This document shows, piece after piece, positions 40,278 through 52,755 of a stretch of DNA of 64,000 nt. Position 1 is the stretch's first letter; each line of letters opens with the position of its first letter. Both the position numbers and the translations under genes were made by a program. Under the pieces are notes generated by a model. It had not been told where the DNA came from. It saw only the letters and a program-made list of their open reading frames with translations, and searched no databases. The DNA comes from Dirofilaria immitis. Taxonomy: Eukaryota; Nematoda; Chromadorea; Rhabditida; Onchocercidae. Where the stretch lies: the NCBI GenBank assembly GCA_024305405.1, contig JAKNDB010000065.1:310001-374000 (forward strand). The letters are read 5' to 3'.

Positions 40278-43200
40278 TTAATAATAATAATAATAATAAA
40301 AATTATTATGAATTTCTAAATAACAATATAAACGAAATTGAAAGAGAAAAAATGAGAAATACAATAATTGAAATTTGTTTAACATTAACGAGTTTGATTC
40401 GTTATCAAAATAGAAGTAATCAATTTCCTGAGAATTTGTTTTTTCTTCTGACTCGAATTGAGGTATTGGAGTTGATTTAGGCTTAATTAATAATTTATTT
40501 TTAATTGCTGTTTTAGGTCGCGATACAGATGATAGTCGTTCTAATGGAATAGTTATAGATGATGTTATTTCATTTCGTGATGTTGTTGATAGCGAAATAA
40601 GTCGCGATAGCTTCGAAACTTCGGTCAGATGAATGGAAGAGTTATGCGTTTTAGATGATGGTGGTGCAGCATCTGGCTGTCGAAATCGTGATGGTGGTGG
40701 TGGTCGAATGCTTGGTGGTTGTTCATCAACAGAGACAAACTCAATCGGATGTACTCCACGATTTTTATCTATAAAATGATGAATCACTCTTTTGAACAAA
40801 CATCTATAAATAGTTAATCAATGAAAGAAGAAGATAAACAAACATTACTCACTTCCATGATACTTCACTTCATCTTGTCGATAGAAATTGTAATCGTTGA
40901 CCGGACCCTTTTCAAGTGCCGATTTGACAGAATGCGAATAAAATCCCGTCATCTGTCCTTTTGCGTAGATGACAAAAATTTTACCTGGTCCTAACGGATG
41001 ATCCGATGGTTCTATCTCTGAGATAAAAGATAAAATGATTATTGATTTATTTATAAAGTAATTATTTTTCAAAGATTACTTACGGGATGATTTCTGACAA
41101 TTTCAAGAATAGTGAAAATTTGCACAATTATTTAGAGCTTCTTCCTAAAATCCTTCAAAAAATTATTCACCGAAATATCCATATCAATAGTTTACGCTTA
41201 TCATTTAACGTTCTGCTACATTTTTGATTAATCAAATTCTTCATATTATTTATATCATATTGATGTTTTTGTTAAGAAAATAATCAAAATCCAAAATGTT
41301 ATTAATGTAAATATAATAATAACAATAATAATAAATAGCTATCATAATCTTACTAACATATAACTATAAAATAATTCACGTTTATTACGATTATTTCAAA
41401 TTTCATTATAATGAAATAACAAATTTGGATAATATTTTCGTATGATTCTGAAAAATAACTACCAGCAATTCGTCTTCTAAACATAATTATTGTTCGACCA
41501 TCACGTTCGATACCATATGCTGCTGAAAATGATTCTTCACCATCGAGCCTAAAATTAATTTATCAATTATTTAATTTAATCATGCTCATATTATCAATGA
41601 GTAAGTTCTTTAAATTTTTAATGAATCATAATAAAGAACTAAGAGTTCTAACCAAATATCATAAAGTGGTGTAGAACGATCTCTGGTATACATATCATTG
41701 ATTCTCGATCGACCATCTCGCACCGAACCGATGACAATATCTGTGCAATCCATAGGATGAAGCGGTGCTATAAGTGATGTTTTTACTGAAAATAAAAATA
41801 TCAATCAAAATCTTATCATCAAATAATCATTCAAAGTGAGTAAATTTAAACTTCCCGAATATTTTATACTAAAATTTCCAAAAATTTATAATTTTATTGC
41901 AAGAATTTTATAAACAGTTAGGATAACCGTTTATAAAAGGAAAGTTGCAGAAACTTAAATAAATATCAATTGCATATATATATATTATTATCAACAAGCA
42001 GAACTTACATAATCCGTTATTTTCAGGTAATTTTGGTATAGGTACTGACATTAGATTTGTATCGATCGAATCTTGATATCGAGATTTATTCATATGAGTC
42101 AATGGATGTGAAATTAATGTCTCATTGATATCTCTCTTATAGCGAGTATTCTCTAAATCAGGAAATAATCGGCAAGAACGATCGATTTCCATTGGTCGCC
42201 AACCGATTGCAATCCATGACATACTCTTATAATCGAGAATGATCTCCAATTCATCCTTAAATTGTTATAATTTATCAAAAATTATTTAGAACTAAATGTT
42301 CTATCAAATGAACCATTCAAATTCGTACAATTCTTTTCAACTTCTTATCAAAATTTTATCAATGGATTAATTTAAATTGAATAGGACTTACTCGAACAAC
42401 TCTTGAATAAACATAATCATCCTCATTTAGCATACTTTTTTAAAACATTCTTCGCCAAAAAGACCATATTTATTATAATTAGTCTCATTTATCGGATAAT
42501 TATAATTGAAACATTTATTATCTTCAGATTTAGCATTAAATGCTGAAAATATTTCTTAAATCAATTTATTCAACTGAAAAAATTATAATTATAAATTTAT
42601 CAAATGAATTTTATCATAAAGTTGCAATTGAAATTCAACTTTTCCTCTTCTCTACGTCATATACATATCAGATTATTATCAATATTGTAAACAGTTGAGA
42701 AGGTTATCATTTTTTTGTAATCTTTGTTGATTTAAAATTAATAAATAGAAAATGTACTGCAACAATGTCGTTAGTGACAAACTTCAACAGCAGCTAATCT
42801 CAAACAACGAAATGTGCCATAAATGGCCGTTATTTCTTGACTTTGCTATTCATTCATCTCACATCTCATATGACAACTTTTAACAATTAATCATTATTAT
42901 GAGTAAACAAACTTCGATCACAATTTTGCCCAAAATAACCAAAAGCACAATAGCATGTTTTTTTGACTATAGCATTTAATTCTCGAATACATTTACCATC
43001 ATTTAAGCAATCTTCATCGCTTGAGCAATAATCTTAAAAGTAATGTATAATTTTTAAAAATTATTATTTTTTTATATTATTAATTCATTTCTTCTTTTTG
43101 CAATTTAGTTATTGTATATTTTATCAAATTTTATTTGAAATTAAATTTGAATTTTAGTATCAAAATAATAGAAATTATTTATAATATCTATTTTTTGAAT

Positions 43201-46034
43201 AATTATTCGGTTATTATTTTAATTTGATTATTATATATATATATATATATTTTATCATAACTCATCTAGCATATCTTATCTGATAATTTTTTTTTTTTGA
43301 AATTTATTTTTATTCCTGATTATTTTAATCATTTTACATTTCATTCTCGATATCTAATGAATGTTTGAAGTAAACAATGTATGGTTAAATTTTTTTCATG
43401 AGAATATATAAGGCAAAGCAAAATTTTAATTTGAATTTTTATTTTAAAAACTCTTCTAATAAATGATAAGAAAAAAAATGGTTCTGATGGTTCTGATATT
43501 AATTCCATATGTTGCATTTTATAAATGATATAAATTGAAAATGATGAAAAATAGTGACAATCAAACCGAGAGAGAGAGAGAGAGAGAGAGATAAGATGTC
43601 ATCAATCATTTGTTATTGATAAGTTTAAATACATTCACTACGATGATATTATTCATATTGATATTTATCACAAAGAAATACAAAAAAAAAACTTTGAAAT
43701 ATTCAACAATGTTGAAATTTCTATGAAATTATTCGATTGTTCAGGAAATTTAAGCTTAACTTGCTCGAACATCATAATTGATCTTGATTTCTGCGTTGAA
43801 TTATTGTTGAATTTTAACGACAAATTTCAAATCATATATTCAATAATAGTTATAAGATAGTATAATCAAACAAATATTTATCTCAAAATTAACACTCTTA
43901 TATAATCTTAAAGAATGATTATACTATACTGAACATTAAATAATTATTGATAAATCAAGAATAAATATTTTAAAAGTAATAATATGCAATTAATCATATT
44001 TGTAAATGATGAAATAATTGATAAGAATTTTAATCATTCGTTTATATATTAATAGTTGAATTAAATGAATAGAGAAATTGAATGATTAGGAGAAGTAGAA
44101 TCTTAAGCGTAAGTAAAACTTTAGAATTCTACGATAAAGCAGAATACTAGTAAATGATAACTTGTTAAAATCTATAAATTATTACCATTTATAGCTCTGC
44201 TAATTCTGATAAATTCTCCTGGATTAGCATTCTATAGCATGAGTAAATATTGTTAATGATATTTTTTTGATAAGATAAGAGTATTAAATTCTCCAGGATT
44301 AGCATTCTATAGCATGATTAAATATTGTTAATGATATTTTTTTGATAAGATAAGAGTATTTGTTCTTATTTACTTTATTAACAAAATTCGGAGTTTCAAA
44401 AAAATTCGCCGAAAATTTATCAATTTTGCTAATGATAATCAGATATTTCATCAATTAATGCTTACCTTTATATTGACATAATTCACCGGAATATGAATCT
44501 CGACATTTGCATTTGCCATTCTCGTAATCACCATGATTTGAACATCGTTCATCATCATTTGGTATTGATTGAAGAATGTTTACATCGGCACAAGATCGAA
44601 ATATATATGCTTGACCCCATTCTAATGCTTGTCGTTCAAGTAAAACAATACAATGTGTACAAGGATGAGTAGGTCGAACTGTTGCATACTGTAATCTATA
44701 AATACGAGGCAATCATCTTCTATTATCACTATCATCTATTTATTTATCATTAATGATAAAGTTAGTTCTCAAAAATATTCGTAATAAAATGTTTTTATTT
44801 TTTGTTTAATTTGTAGGGAATAGCAGAAGAATAAATGATTGTAATGATAATATTGCTTGAGGCAAATAACTCATCAAATTTCCTCCTTATTATATTTTGC
44901 TCTCTTCAATAACTTTACTTTTTCAATGCTTCTTCGAATTAACATTTTCAATAATTGAATGTTTGTTTTGAATAATTTTAGCAATTTCAATAAAAATTTA
45001 AAAATATAAAAAAATTAATTTACGATTTAAAAAAAAAAAAAATTATATTTATTATATTGAAGATTTGAAAAATTTAAAATAGAAAAAAAAAGAAAAAGAA
45101 ACAAAAAGTATGATTGTGGAAAATTTAATGAAATTTAAAAAGTGATAAACTGGTTTGAGAAAAATTCTTACAAATTTTCATTATCTGTTTATTTTATGTT
45201 AATTTTTTTTTTTTTTTTATTTTAAATAAATAATATTCAAAGGAAAAAAAAAAAGAAACAAACGTCTGATCTTCAATACCAACATATTCGTTGCCTTCAA
45301 CAGGTGCTAATTGTTCAATAATATCACCAGTTTCAGTTATCACAGATAAACGATATCCACCCTACAATGAAATATTTTTTTTTTTTTTAAAAAACTTAAA
45401 TAAATCAATTATTTGCTTAAAATTTATTTAACATTTAGCGATTTTGATCAAAAATATTTAGACTTATTGAAATGATTGTTAGATGGGAAATTAACTATGA
45501 AAATATTTCACAAATATAATAGCATAAATGAATACTGTATGATACTTAAACTAACCTGATGTGGATACTGTAATCGCCATGTAAAATTATATAATTCACC
45601 AACATACAATTGTGTATAACGTGCTTAAATTAATTATAAGAAGTTATAATAAAATTTGAATTTATTGAAATATGAGGAAAAGTTGAAAAGATTGTTGAAT
45701 TTAACTTAAATTAAAATGCTCTGAAAACAATAGCTGAAAAAAAAAAAAGATTTGATTCCATCATAATGTTGAACCATGAAGACAATTGAAACAATGATAT
45801 TAGTAAGAATAGAAGCATTGCTGATAATATTGATAGCAATGCCATCATAATGATAAGCAACAATTACTAACGATTATTAGGTTTTGGAACACCACAAGGA
45901 CTGATTGTTCGAGCTGAATCCAAGAAATCAATTGGTGGATACCGTACTGAAGGAAATGTTAACGCCACGTGACCCATCGTATCGTACAGTAATAATAAGT
46001 ACAATAACAGTAACAACAGTAATAGTTGTACCAT
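40278..46034 (-). CDS. Secreted LPMO-like / EGF / EGF / DOMON multidomain protein
   Basis: Exons: 46034-45872, 45623-45556, 45361-45264, 44695-44466, 43032-42913, 42542-42392, 42255-42009, 41785-41653, 41548-41463, 41017-40849, 40803-40278; phases agree except for one base. A leucine-rich signal peptide ends YDTMG, leaving an N-terminal His (HVALTFPSVR). About 130 residues follow with PCG, a second His in YPHQGGYRL, CTHC, and WGQAYIFRSCADVNI. This layout (His1, inner H-x-G-G-Y/F, C-x-x-C, F-x-x-CADV) is that of lytic polysaccharide mono-oxygenase and related copper proteins. Two EGF modules follow (CSNHGDYENGKCKC; CSSDEDCLNDGKC). Exons 6-10 read as a DOMON domain (SWIAIGWRPM, MDCTDIVIGSVRDGRSRIND, GPGKIFVIYAKG), a fold that binds haem or sugars. 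The Ser/Pro-rich tail ends in a hydrophobic stretch that could anchor it. One A is missing in exon 6 (plus-strand T run 42436-42441). Confidence 0.8.
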
Positions 46035-46475
46035 AATTTTTACCTGTAACATATCGCTCTTGTAAAATTTGCGGTATAATATACCGAATGTTAGGATAAA
46101 GGAAAGATAGTTGTTAGTTGTGATACTCTAACAATATCAATATCATAAGTTACGGCGACTTTCGCAAATGTTATGAAAAACGAAAGGTAATGGTTAGTTA
46201 CGACACTTTAATAATATCGTTATCATAAGTTACGAGAACAGCAACGATCAAGAAGAGCTCCTAAATTATCTCATCTATTTTCGATTCTTTTAATTGGAAC
46301 AATCTTTTACGTTAAAATACAGGAACATACTAATTATTCTTAGAAGCTAAATTTAGTAATCTAATTGATAATGTATCATATCTTCAATTAAAATATAATA
46401 TTTAATATCAGTCAACGAATCCATGTTAATGAAATTCTGAATCTTATATATATATCTATGTCAATGAAATTCTGA

Positions 46476-46479
<4 letters not shown>

Positions 46480-46534
<55 letters not shown>
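46480..46534. repeat. Microsatellite (TA)n
   Basis: A nearly pure TA run of about 27 units, flanked on both sides by copies of CATGTTAATGAAATTCTGAA-like sequence. Confidence 0.95.
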
Positions 46535-46538
<4 letters not shown>

Positions 46539-47164
46539 ATGTTAATGAAATTCTGAATCTTTAACGATAATTTAGCGCCAAATTTTATTCGTTGAAGAAT
46601 TAAAATCTTTTATCATTATTTCAGAAATGAAAATATAAATGTGTAAATTCTAATTCACTTTAAAATGATCTAATATAATCAGAAGAATAAATTGTTCCGT
46701 AAAACAGTATTCAGTCAAAATTTGAAAGAGAAAAAAAGGACGATTTTTCATCGATGCGCTGTTCGTGATTTGATTGATCAGGAGGATAACAGGAAGTTTG
46801 ATTATAATTAAACTTGTGAATGAAAGTGATAAAATATCATAACAATAAACTTTTCTACCATTAATCAGATTCAATTCAAATGATCGAATATGATTAAAGA
46901 ATTGATAATTTATTGTAACTGATGAAATATTTTGAAAGCAAATCGCAAAAATAAAAAATGACATTTCATAAAGAATATTATTTAATAAATAAAATATTCA
47001 TTTCATATTAATCAAATAGTTGATAAGAGTAAAACCTATCAGTCATAATTATAGAAATATAATAATAATAATACAAGAATATACTATCATTGCGTATATA
47101 TAAAATTTTATTTATAAAAATTTAAATTTCACAATTTTCTATTTTTAAGAAAACCAATTGATAT

Positions 47165-47821
47165 CAGTTTTATTCAATGATTCTAACATAACAAAATATG
47201 ATATGTTTCTAATGATACAGTAGTAATGAAGTAAAGTCAGTTTTATTCAATGATTCTAACATAACAAAGTATGATATGTTTCTAATGATACAGTAGCAAT
47301 GAAGTAAAGTCAGTTTTATTCAATGATTCTAACATAACAAAATATGATATGTTTCTAATGATACAGTAGCAATGAAGTAAAGTCAGTTTTATTCAATGAT
47401 TCTAACATAACAAAATATGATATGTTTCTAATGATACAGTAGCAATGAAGTAAAGTCAGTTTTATTCAATGATTCTAACATAACAAAATATGATATGTTT
47501 CTAATGATACAGTAGCAATGAAGTAAAGTCAGTTTTATTCAATGATTCTAACATAACAAAATATGATATGTTTCTAATGATACAGTAGCAATGAAGTAAA
47601 GTCAGTTTTATTCAATGATTCTAACATAACAAAATATGATATGTTTCTAATGATACAGTAGCAATGAAGTAAAGTCAGTTTTATTCAATGATTCTAACAT
47701 AACAAAGTATGATATGTTTCTAATGATACAGTAGCAATGAAGTAAAGTCAGTTTTATTCAATGATTCTAACATAACAAAGTATGATATGTTTCTAATGAT
47801 ACAGTAGCAATGAAGTAAAGT
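47165..47821. repeat. Tandem array, 73-bp unit, 9 copies
   Basis: Copies start at 47165, 47238, 47311 and then every 73 bp. The unit contains CAGTTTTATTCAATGATTCT, AACATAACAAA and ATGATATGTTTCTAATGATA. Copies differ at only a few positions, mainly AAATATG versus AAGTATG and GTAATG versus GCAATG. No open frame or gene hallmark was seen. Confidence 0.97.
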
Positions 47822-48624
47822 TTAAAGTCATTTTATACTTAATGAATTCTTAATGAACGTTTAATTCACATTTCTGTAAATGGTCGCTTCAATAAATTTT
47901 ACAATTTCAGAAATATAAGAAAAAAAAATTAATTGTATATGGTGTAACAAAGAATTCACTCTCGATCAATAATTTATAAATTTTAAGAAAAATGTTTAAT
48001 TAATTCAAGAAGCAATCATAGAGAATATGATCATATAATACTATCATATATGATATATGATGAAGGAGAGGAATTTCTTTGCTATTACAGATGGACATAT
48101 TGTTATTACAGGTGGACTTGTCATTTACAGATGTAGACTTACCATTGCAGGTAAAATAGTTGTTGCTGACAAAGAACTGGTAAAAGTTTTATAAAATAGA
48201 AATGGACATTTCATCTGAAGAATTCAAGTTTTTCTTTTTTTTTCTTCCGATAATTTATTGAAAAATGAATTTAAAAAAAAAAAAAAAAAATTGCTATAAG
48301 ATATGAATGAGTGGAAAAAGGATGGTTGTTGTTATTTGATTATTCATTTAGAAGATGATGACGATGAAACGTATACATATACATATATATATGTATAAAT
48401 TCATTCATTAATTATTTCATCTTTTCTCGATGAGTAATGATATAAATGATAAATTACTCTTTTTTTTCTCTCGTAAAGATATCGAAAATTTTGAAATCAG
48501 ATTTTTCTAGAAAAATTTGATTTTGAAATTTGATATTTAGTGATATTTCTTCTGATACATTCTTGGATATGTATTAATTATATTCATTTTAAAAATAAAA
48601 CTTAATAGATTAAAGTTTATGTTT

Positions 48625-48750
48625 CAAAGTTAAGTTATTAATGATAATGATGATGAGGAAGGATAAGGAGAAGGAAGTTAAGTTATTGATAATAATGATG
48701 ATGAGGAAGGATAAGGAAAAGGAGGAGGAGGAGGAGAAGGAGGTGGATGA
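48625..48750. repeat. Two-copy purine-rich repeat
   Basis: AATGATGATGAGGAAGGATA occurs twice, followed by a GGAGGAGGAGGAGAAGGAGG tract. Confidence 0.8.
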
Positions 48751-49239
48751 TATGGATGATATATGTAAATAATAATAACTATTTTGATCAATCGTATGAA
48801 AATCTTATAAAAGAACCGGATTTCTTTTTTTCCTCCTCAGATTAATTCACTTTCTAATTGTTCCTGTATTAAAGTTTTATAATTTAAAAATAGCTTTGAT
48901 ATATATTAAGCAAACTTTTCCTTTTAATAGCATAATTTCTCGAAAATATCACTTACTATTTTTGTTTGATAATATATAAATATATAAAAAAAAAAAAAGC
49001 AATCCTTCATTCATTCATGATTATTATCAAAATTTACCAATTTATTTTGAATAATAAATTTCATCACAATTATATTCATCTTTTTATTCGTCATTCTTAA
49101 GATAATCTTTTGAAATTATTTTCTATCTTTTCACTAAATCCTAAACAAAGTAAACCAGTCATTTCATTCATCATTTGAAAATGATTTACGATGAATATTT
49201 ATAATATAGCAATCGGAATGGGACAGATATATATGTATA

Positions 49240-49744
49240 ATCATTATCAAAATCTTGTTTGGAAAAAAGTTTTCGAATTTCTTGATTACGATATAGCAAT
49301 GCATCAAACAATATGTAATAATGATTTGATGACATATGATTAGAAATAAAAAATAATAGTTGCAATGATAGTAATGATAACAATAATATGTAACAACAAT
49401 ATGCAAATTTCTATCGATATAATTTGTTAAAATATATGAAGTGATAAAAACGATTAGTTACATATATCATTTTCAATATTCACAGATATATAAAATTTTT
49501 ATCAAGATTTTAATCAAAAGAAAGTTTTTGAATTTCTTGATTACGATATAATAATACTTCCTGAATGCAAATAATATATAATAATGATTTGATAATATAT
49601 GATTGCAAATAATAAATGATAGTTGTGAAGATCGTAATGATAACAATAATATGTAACAACAATATGCAAATTTCTATTAATATGCTTTGTTAATATATGA
49701 AGTGATAAAAATGATTAGTTACAAATATCATTTTTAATATTCAC
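49240..49744. repeat. Two-copy direct duplication, about 250-bp unit
   Basis: Copies at about 49240-49487 and 49497-49744 share AATTTCTTGATTACGATATA, GATAACAATAATATGTAACA and TATGAAGTGATAAAAACGAT with moderate divergence. It is an older duplication than the 73-bp array. Confidence 0.85.
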
Positions 49745-50401
49745 TTTATTTGTACAACAAATTAAAAAAATTTAGGTTAAATTTTAAGTAAGATAAATAT
49801 AATTTGATATGAGATCAATTTTGAAAGAATTATTTCATATAAAAAGAATATAAAATAATAAATATATGAGTAGAAATGATAAAGGAATTGGATAATAAAT
49901 ATAGACAAATGATAAGGAGTTAAAAACAAATAAAAACATTTAAGTTGAAATTTATGATAAATTAGGAAAATTATTGTTGATGTTGATCCAATAAGAATAA
50001 AATGGAAGATTTTCGAATTTCTTGAAAATTCTCGAAATATTTCTTAAAAATCAATATAAGATATCTATGATATTTTGGATGAATAAATTTGTAGAAATTT
50101 TAAATTCCAATTAACAATTTATAAATATCTAATAAGTTTTATCGACAGTTTTTTTTCATCAAACAATTAGCAAAAGGAGAAGAATTTCGAAATGAATGAG
50201 AAAGGTTTATGATAAATTAGATTCCATTATGATAACTTTATCAGAAAATATGATACAAGTAAGGATAAACAGAAAAGAGGCCAAGTTCGTAAATAATGTT
50301 TCGATTCGTCATGTTTGTCGACGGAAAAACAGGTTTCAGAAAAGTGTGCTAAATATTGAAAAGTGAAACAATGAAGTTGATATTTTTGCAATCTGCATTC
50401 A

Positions 50402-50433
50402 ACAGCAACAGCAGCAACAACAGCAACAACAGC

Positions 50434-50480
<47 letters not shown>
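50402..50480. repeat. Microsatellite (CAA)n / (CAG)n
   Basis: About 25 triplets, first mixed with AGC, then pure CAA. Open frames through it (poly-Asn on +, poly-Val on -) are by-products of the repeat. Confidence 0.95.
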
Positions 50481-50481
<1 letters not shown>

Positions 50482-50566
50482 AAAACAATTCTTAATGATC
50501 ATCATAACAATCACAATTTGACATCGAGAATATTATTGTTATTGAATTTTATGATTTCTAAAATTA

Positions 50567-50700
50567 CAGGATATAATTAATGGGATCAATAAAATGATAT
50601 TGATCATATAAAGAATATATCAGCATATCAATTACAGGATATAATTAATGGGATCAATAAAATGATATTGATCATACAAAGAATATATCAGCATATCAGC
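50567..50700. repeat. Two-copy tandem repeat, about 67 bp
   Basis: ATTACAGGATATAATTAATG and ATGATATTGATCATA recur in two adjacent near-identical copies. Confidence 0.88.
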
Positions 50701-51594
50701 AAAATCTCATTACAAATATTTTCTCCTATATCTGCAATAATCATCATGATAAAGCAATTATGATATATTTGAAGAGTTGAAAATGATAAAGCACACATTA
50801 TCACATATATAAATAATCATTTTATAAAATAAATTTCCAAAAAAAAAAACTTCAGTAAAAATAGAAAATTCTTTTTGAAGCAAATTTTCACATATTTCAA
50901 CGAAATGAATTGATCTGCAGGTGCATAATTTCAATGATAATAATGATAAAATAATCATTTCATTTCGTATCTTTCATTTAATTATCAAAATAAAACAAAA
51001 ACTGGAAATTGATAAAGGCAAAAGCTTAAAATGTTCCATTCTATCATATCAAGATGCCATATCATATCAATGAAAAAATAAATTTTATACCAAAATAAAA
51101 CATAAATCATTGTTACGCAGCAAAAATGTCATGTAGTAACGCGTAATCCGTTCCGGTCTCTAAAAGCTAGTTTTATGAACGAAAAAAAAAAACGACTAAA
51201 ATGAAAAGATATGATAAAGAATGATAATGGATTATTTTAATTTCCTTTCATTTACATCATCTAAAACCGGATATCGAATAAAATTCTGAAAAAAAAAAAA
51301 TTTTCGCATTTTTCCATAAATTCTTGAACTGTAAAATTTTCGCTTTTATATGTTTACTTAACAAGAAGTTTTGCTAATTAAAATTCAATTTCCCATCTTT
51401 TGCATTTTTATATACAAAAAAAAAATTCGATAAGATTATTTCTCATTAAATTTGCTATCAAAGATAACGAAGTTATTTCTCATTAAATTTGCTATCAAAG
51501 ATGACGAAGTTATCGATAACAAATCAAATTGATTACTTTTTTGAAATTATTTCAAATTTCCGAAATAGAAACAAAAACTTTGTTTCATACTTAT

Positions 51595-51870
51595 CCAACT
51601 ATCACCATCATACTATCTTTACAATTTGAATTCATATTTTAATTCTTCCAATTTACAATTTGAATTTACAATTCGTATAATTTAGCTAAATTTCTATCAC
51701 CATCATATTATCGTTACCATCTTTACAATTTGAATTCATATTTTAATTCTTCCTATTCCAATTTATACAATTAGTATAATTTAACGAAATTTCCTTCGAT
51801 AACATATTATCGTTACAATTTGAATTCATATTTTAATTGTTCCTATTCCAATACAATTCGTATAATTTAC
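51595..51870. repeat. Imperfect repeat, 2-3 copies of about 85-110 bp
   Basis: TTTGAATTCATATTTTAATT recurs with surrounding TTCCTATTCCAAT and CGTATAATTTA elements. A separate 45-bp direct repeat (TCATTAAATTTGCTATCAAA) lies just left, at 51435-51530. Confidence 0.7.
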
Positions 51871-52339
51871 CGAAACGTATATTAAACATTAAATGGAATG
51901 AATATTGATTTTTAAAAAAAAAAAAGGAAGATAATATACGATTAGATAATATGTAATTAGTTATTATTTGAAATTAAATAAATTTAATTTAAAAGAATTT
52001 TTTTCTCTTCACTTCTCTCTTCCCTAATTTCGATAACATAATAATTGATGAGATGTAAAATTTATCATTTTTTTCTTTCGATTTAATATTAAAAAAAAGA
52101 AACCCGTTTTTATTACATCAACATCAATAATTACATATATTTTCATTGGTTTCAATTTGTCAATTTTTATTAAATAATAACCAATCAAAATTTTTAAAAT
52201 AAAAGAAAGAATGTTGAAATATAAATACATGTTATACAGGTAATGCGACATTTATTACAAATTTCAATTTGTCATCTAACAAAATTACAACTTCATCGCT
52301 CATTCTAAATATTTTTCGGGAATAGTAATGAAAATTTAG

Positions 52340-52500
52340 AATTTATAAAATTTCATTTTATCAATTGCTTTTCATTTTATCAATTTCGAAGACTTAGAGT
52401 TCATAAAATTTCATTTTATCAATTTTGGAAACTTAGTATTTATAAATTCTATTTTATCAATTTCAAAAATTTAGAGCTTATAAAATTTTATTTTATCAAT
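52340..52500. repeat. Imperfect repeat, about 4 copies of a 50-55 bp unit
   Basis: ATAAAATTTCATTTTATCAA-like strings recur with TTTAGA or CTTAGA linkers. It lies about 250 bp upstream of the small secreted gene. Confidence 0.75.
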
Positions 52501-52755
52501 TGCTGTGCTATTTTTAAATTTAGATAATTTAAGTTTTGTTATAATTTTTTTTATAAAATTATTCTAGAAATAATTTAATTTAAATATATAAAAATATTAT
52601 TTTAGATAAAAGAAATGATTCTATTGTTTAATCAGTTTATTTTAAATTAATCATAACATTATTTTTTAAATTTTTATTAACCTGAGTTTATAGTGATAAG
52701 TTTTACTTGAAAGTTTTTTTATCAATTTATCAAAAAATTTACAGATTAAATAACT

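Larger units (their letters stand above)
46035..52755. other. 6.7-kb gene-poor, repeat-rich region
   Basis: The divergent promoters of the LPMO-like gene (left) and the small secreted gene (right) must lie here. A diverged two-copy block at about 46080-46240 sits directly upstream of the LPMO-like gene. Otherwise simple repeats, a 73-bp tandem array, a 250-bp duplication and CAA and TA microsatellites. No exon series was found. Confidence 0.58.

Noticed and set aside
50356..50580. Poly-Asn protein on the plus strand (and poly-Val on the minus strand)
   Set aside because: Produced by the CAA/CAG microsatellite; no splice context or conserved flanks.
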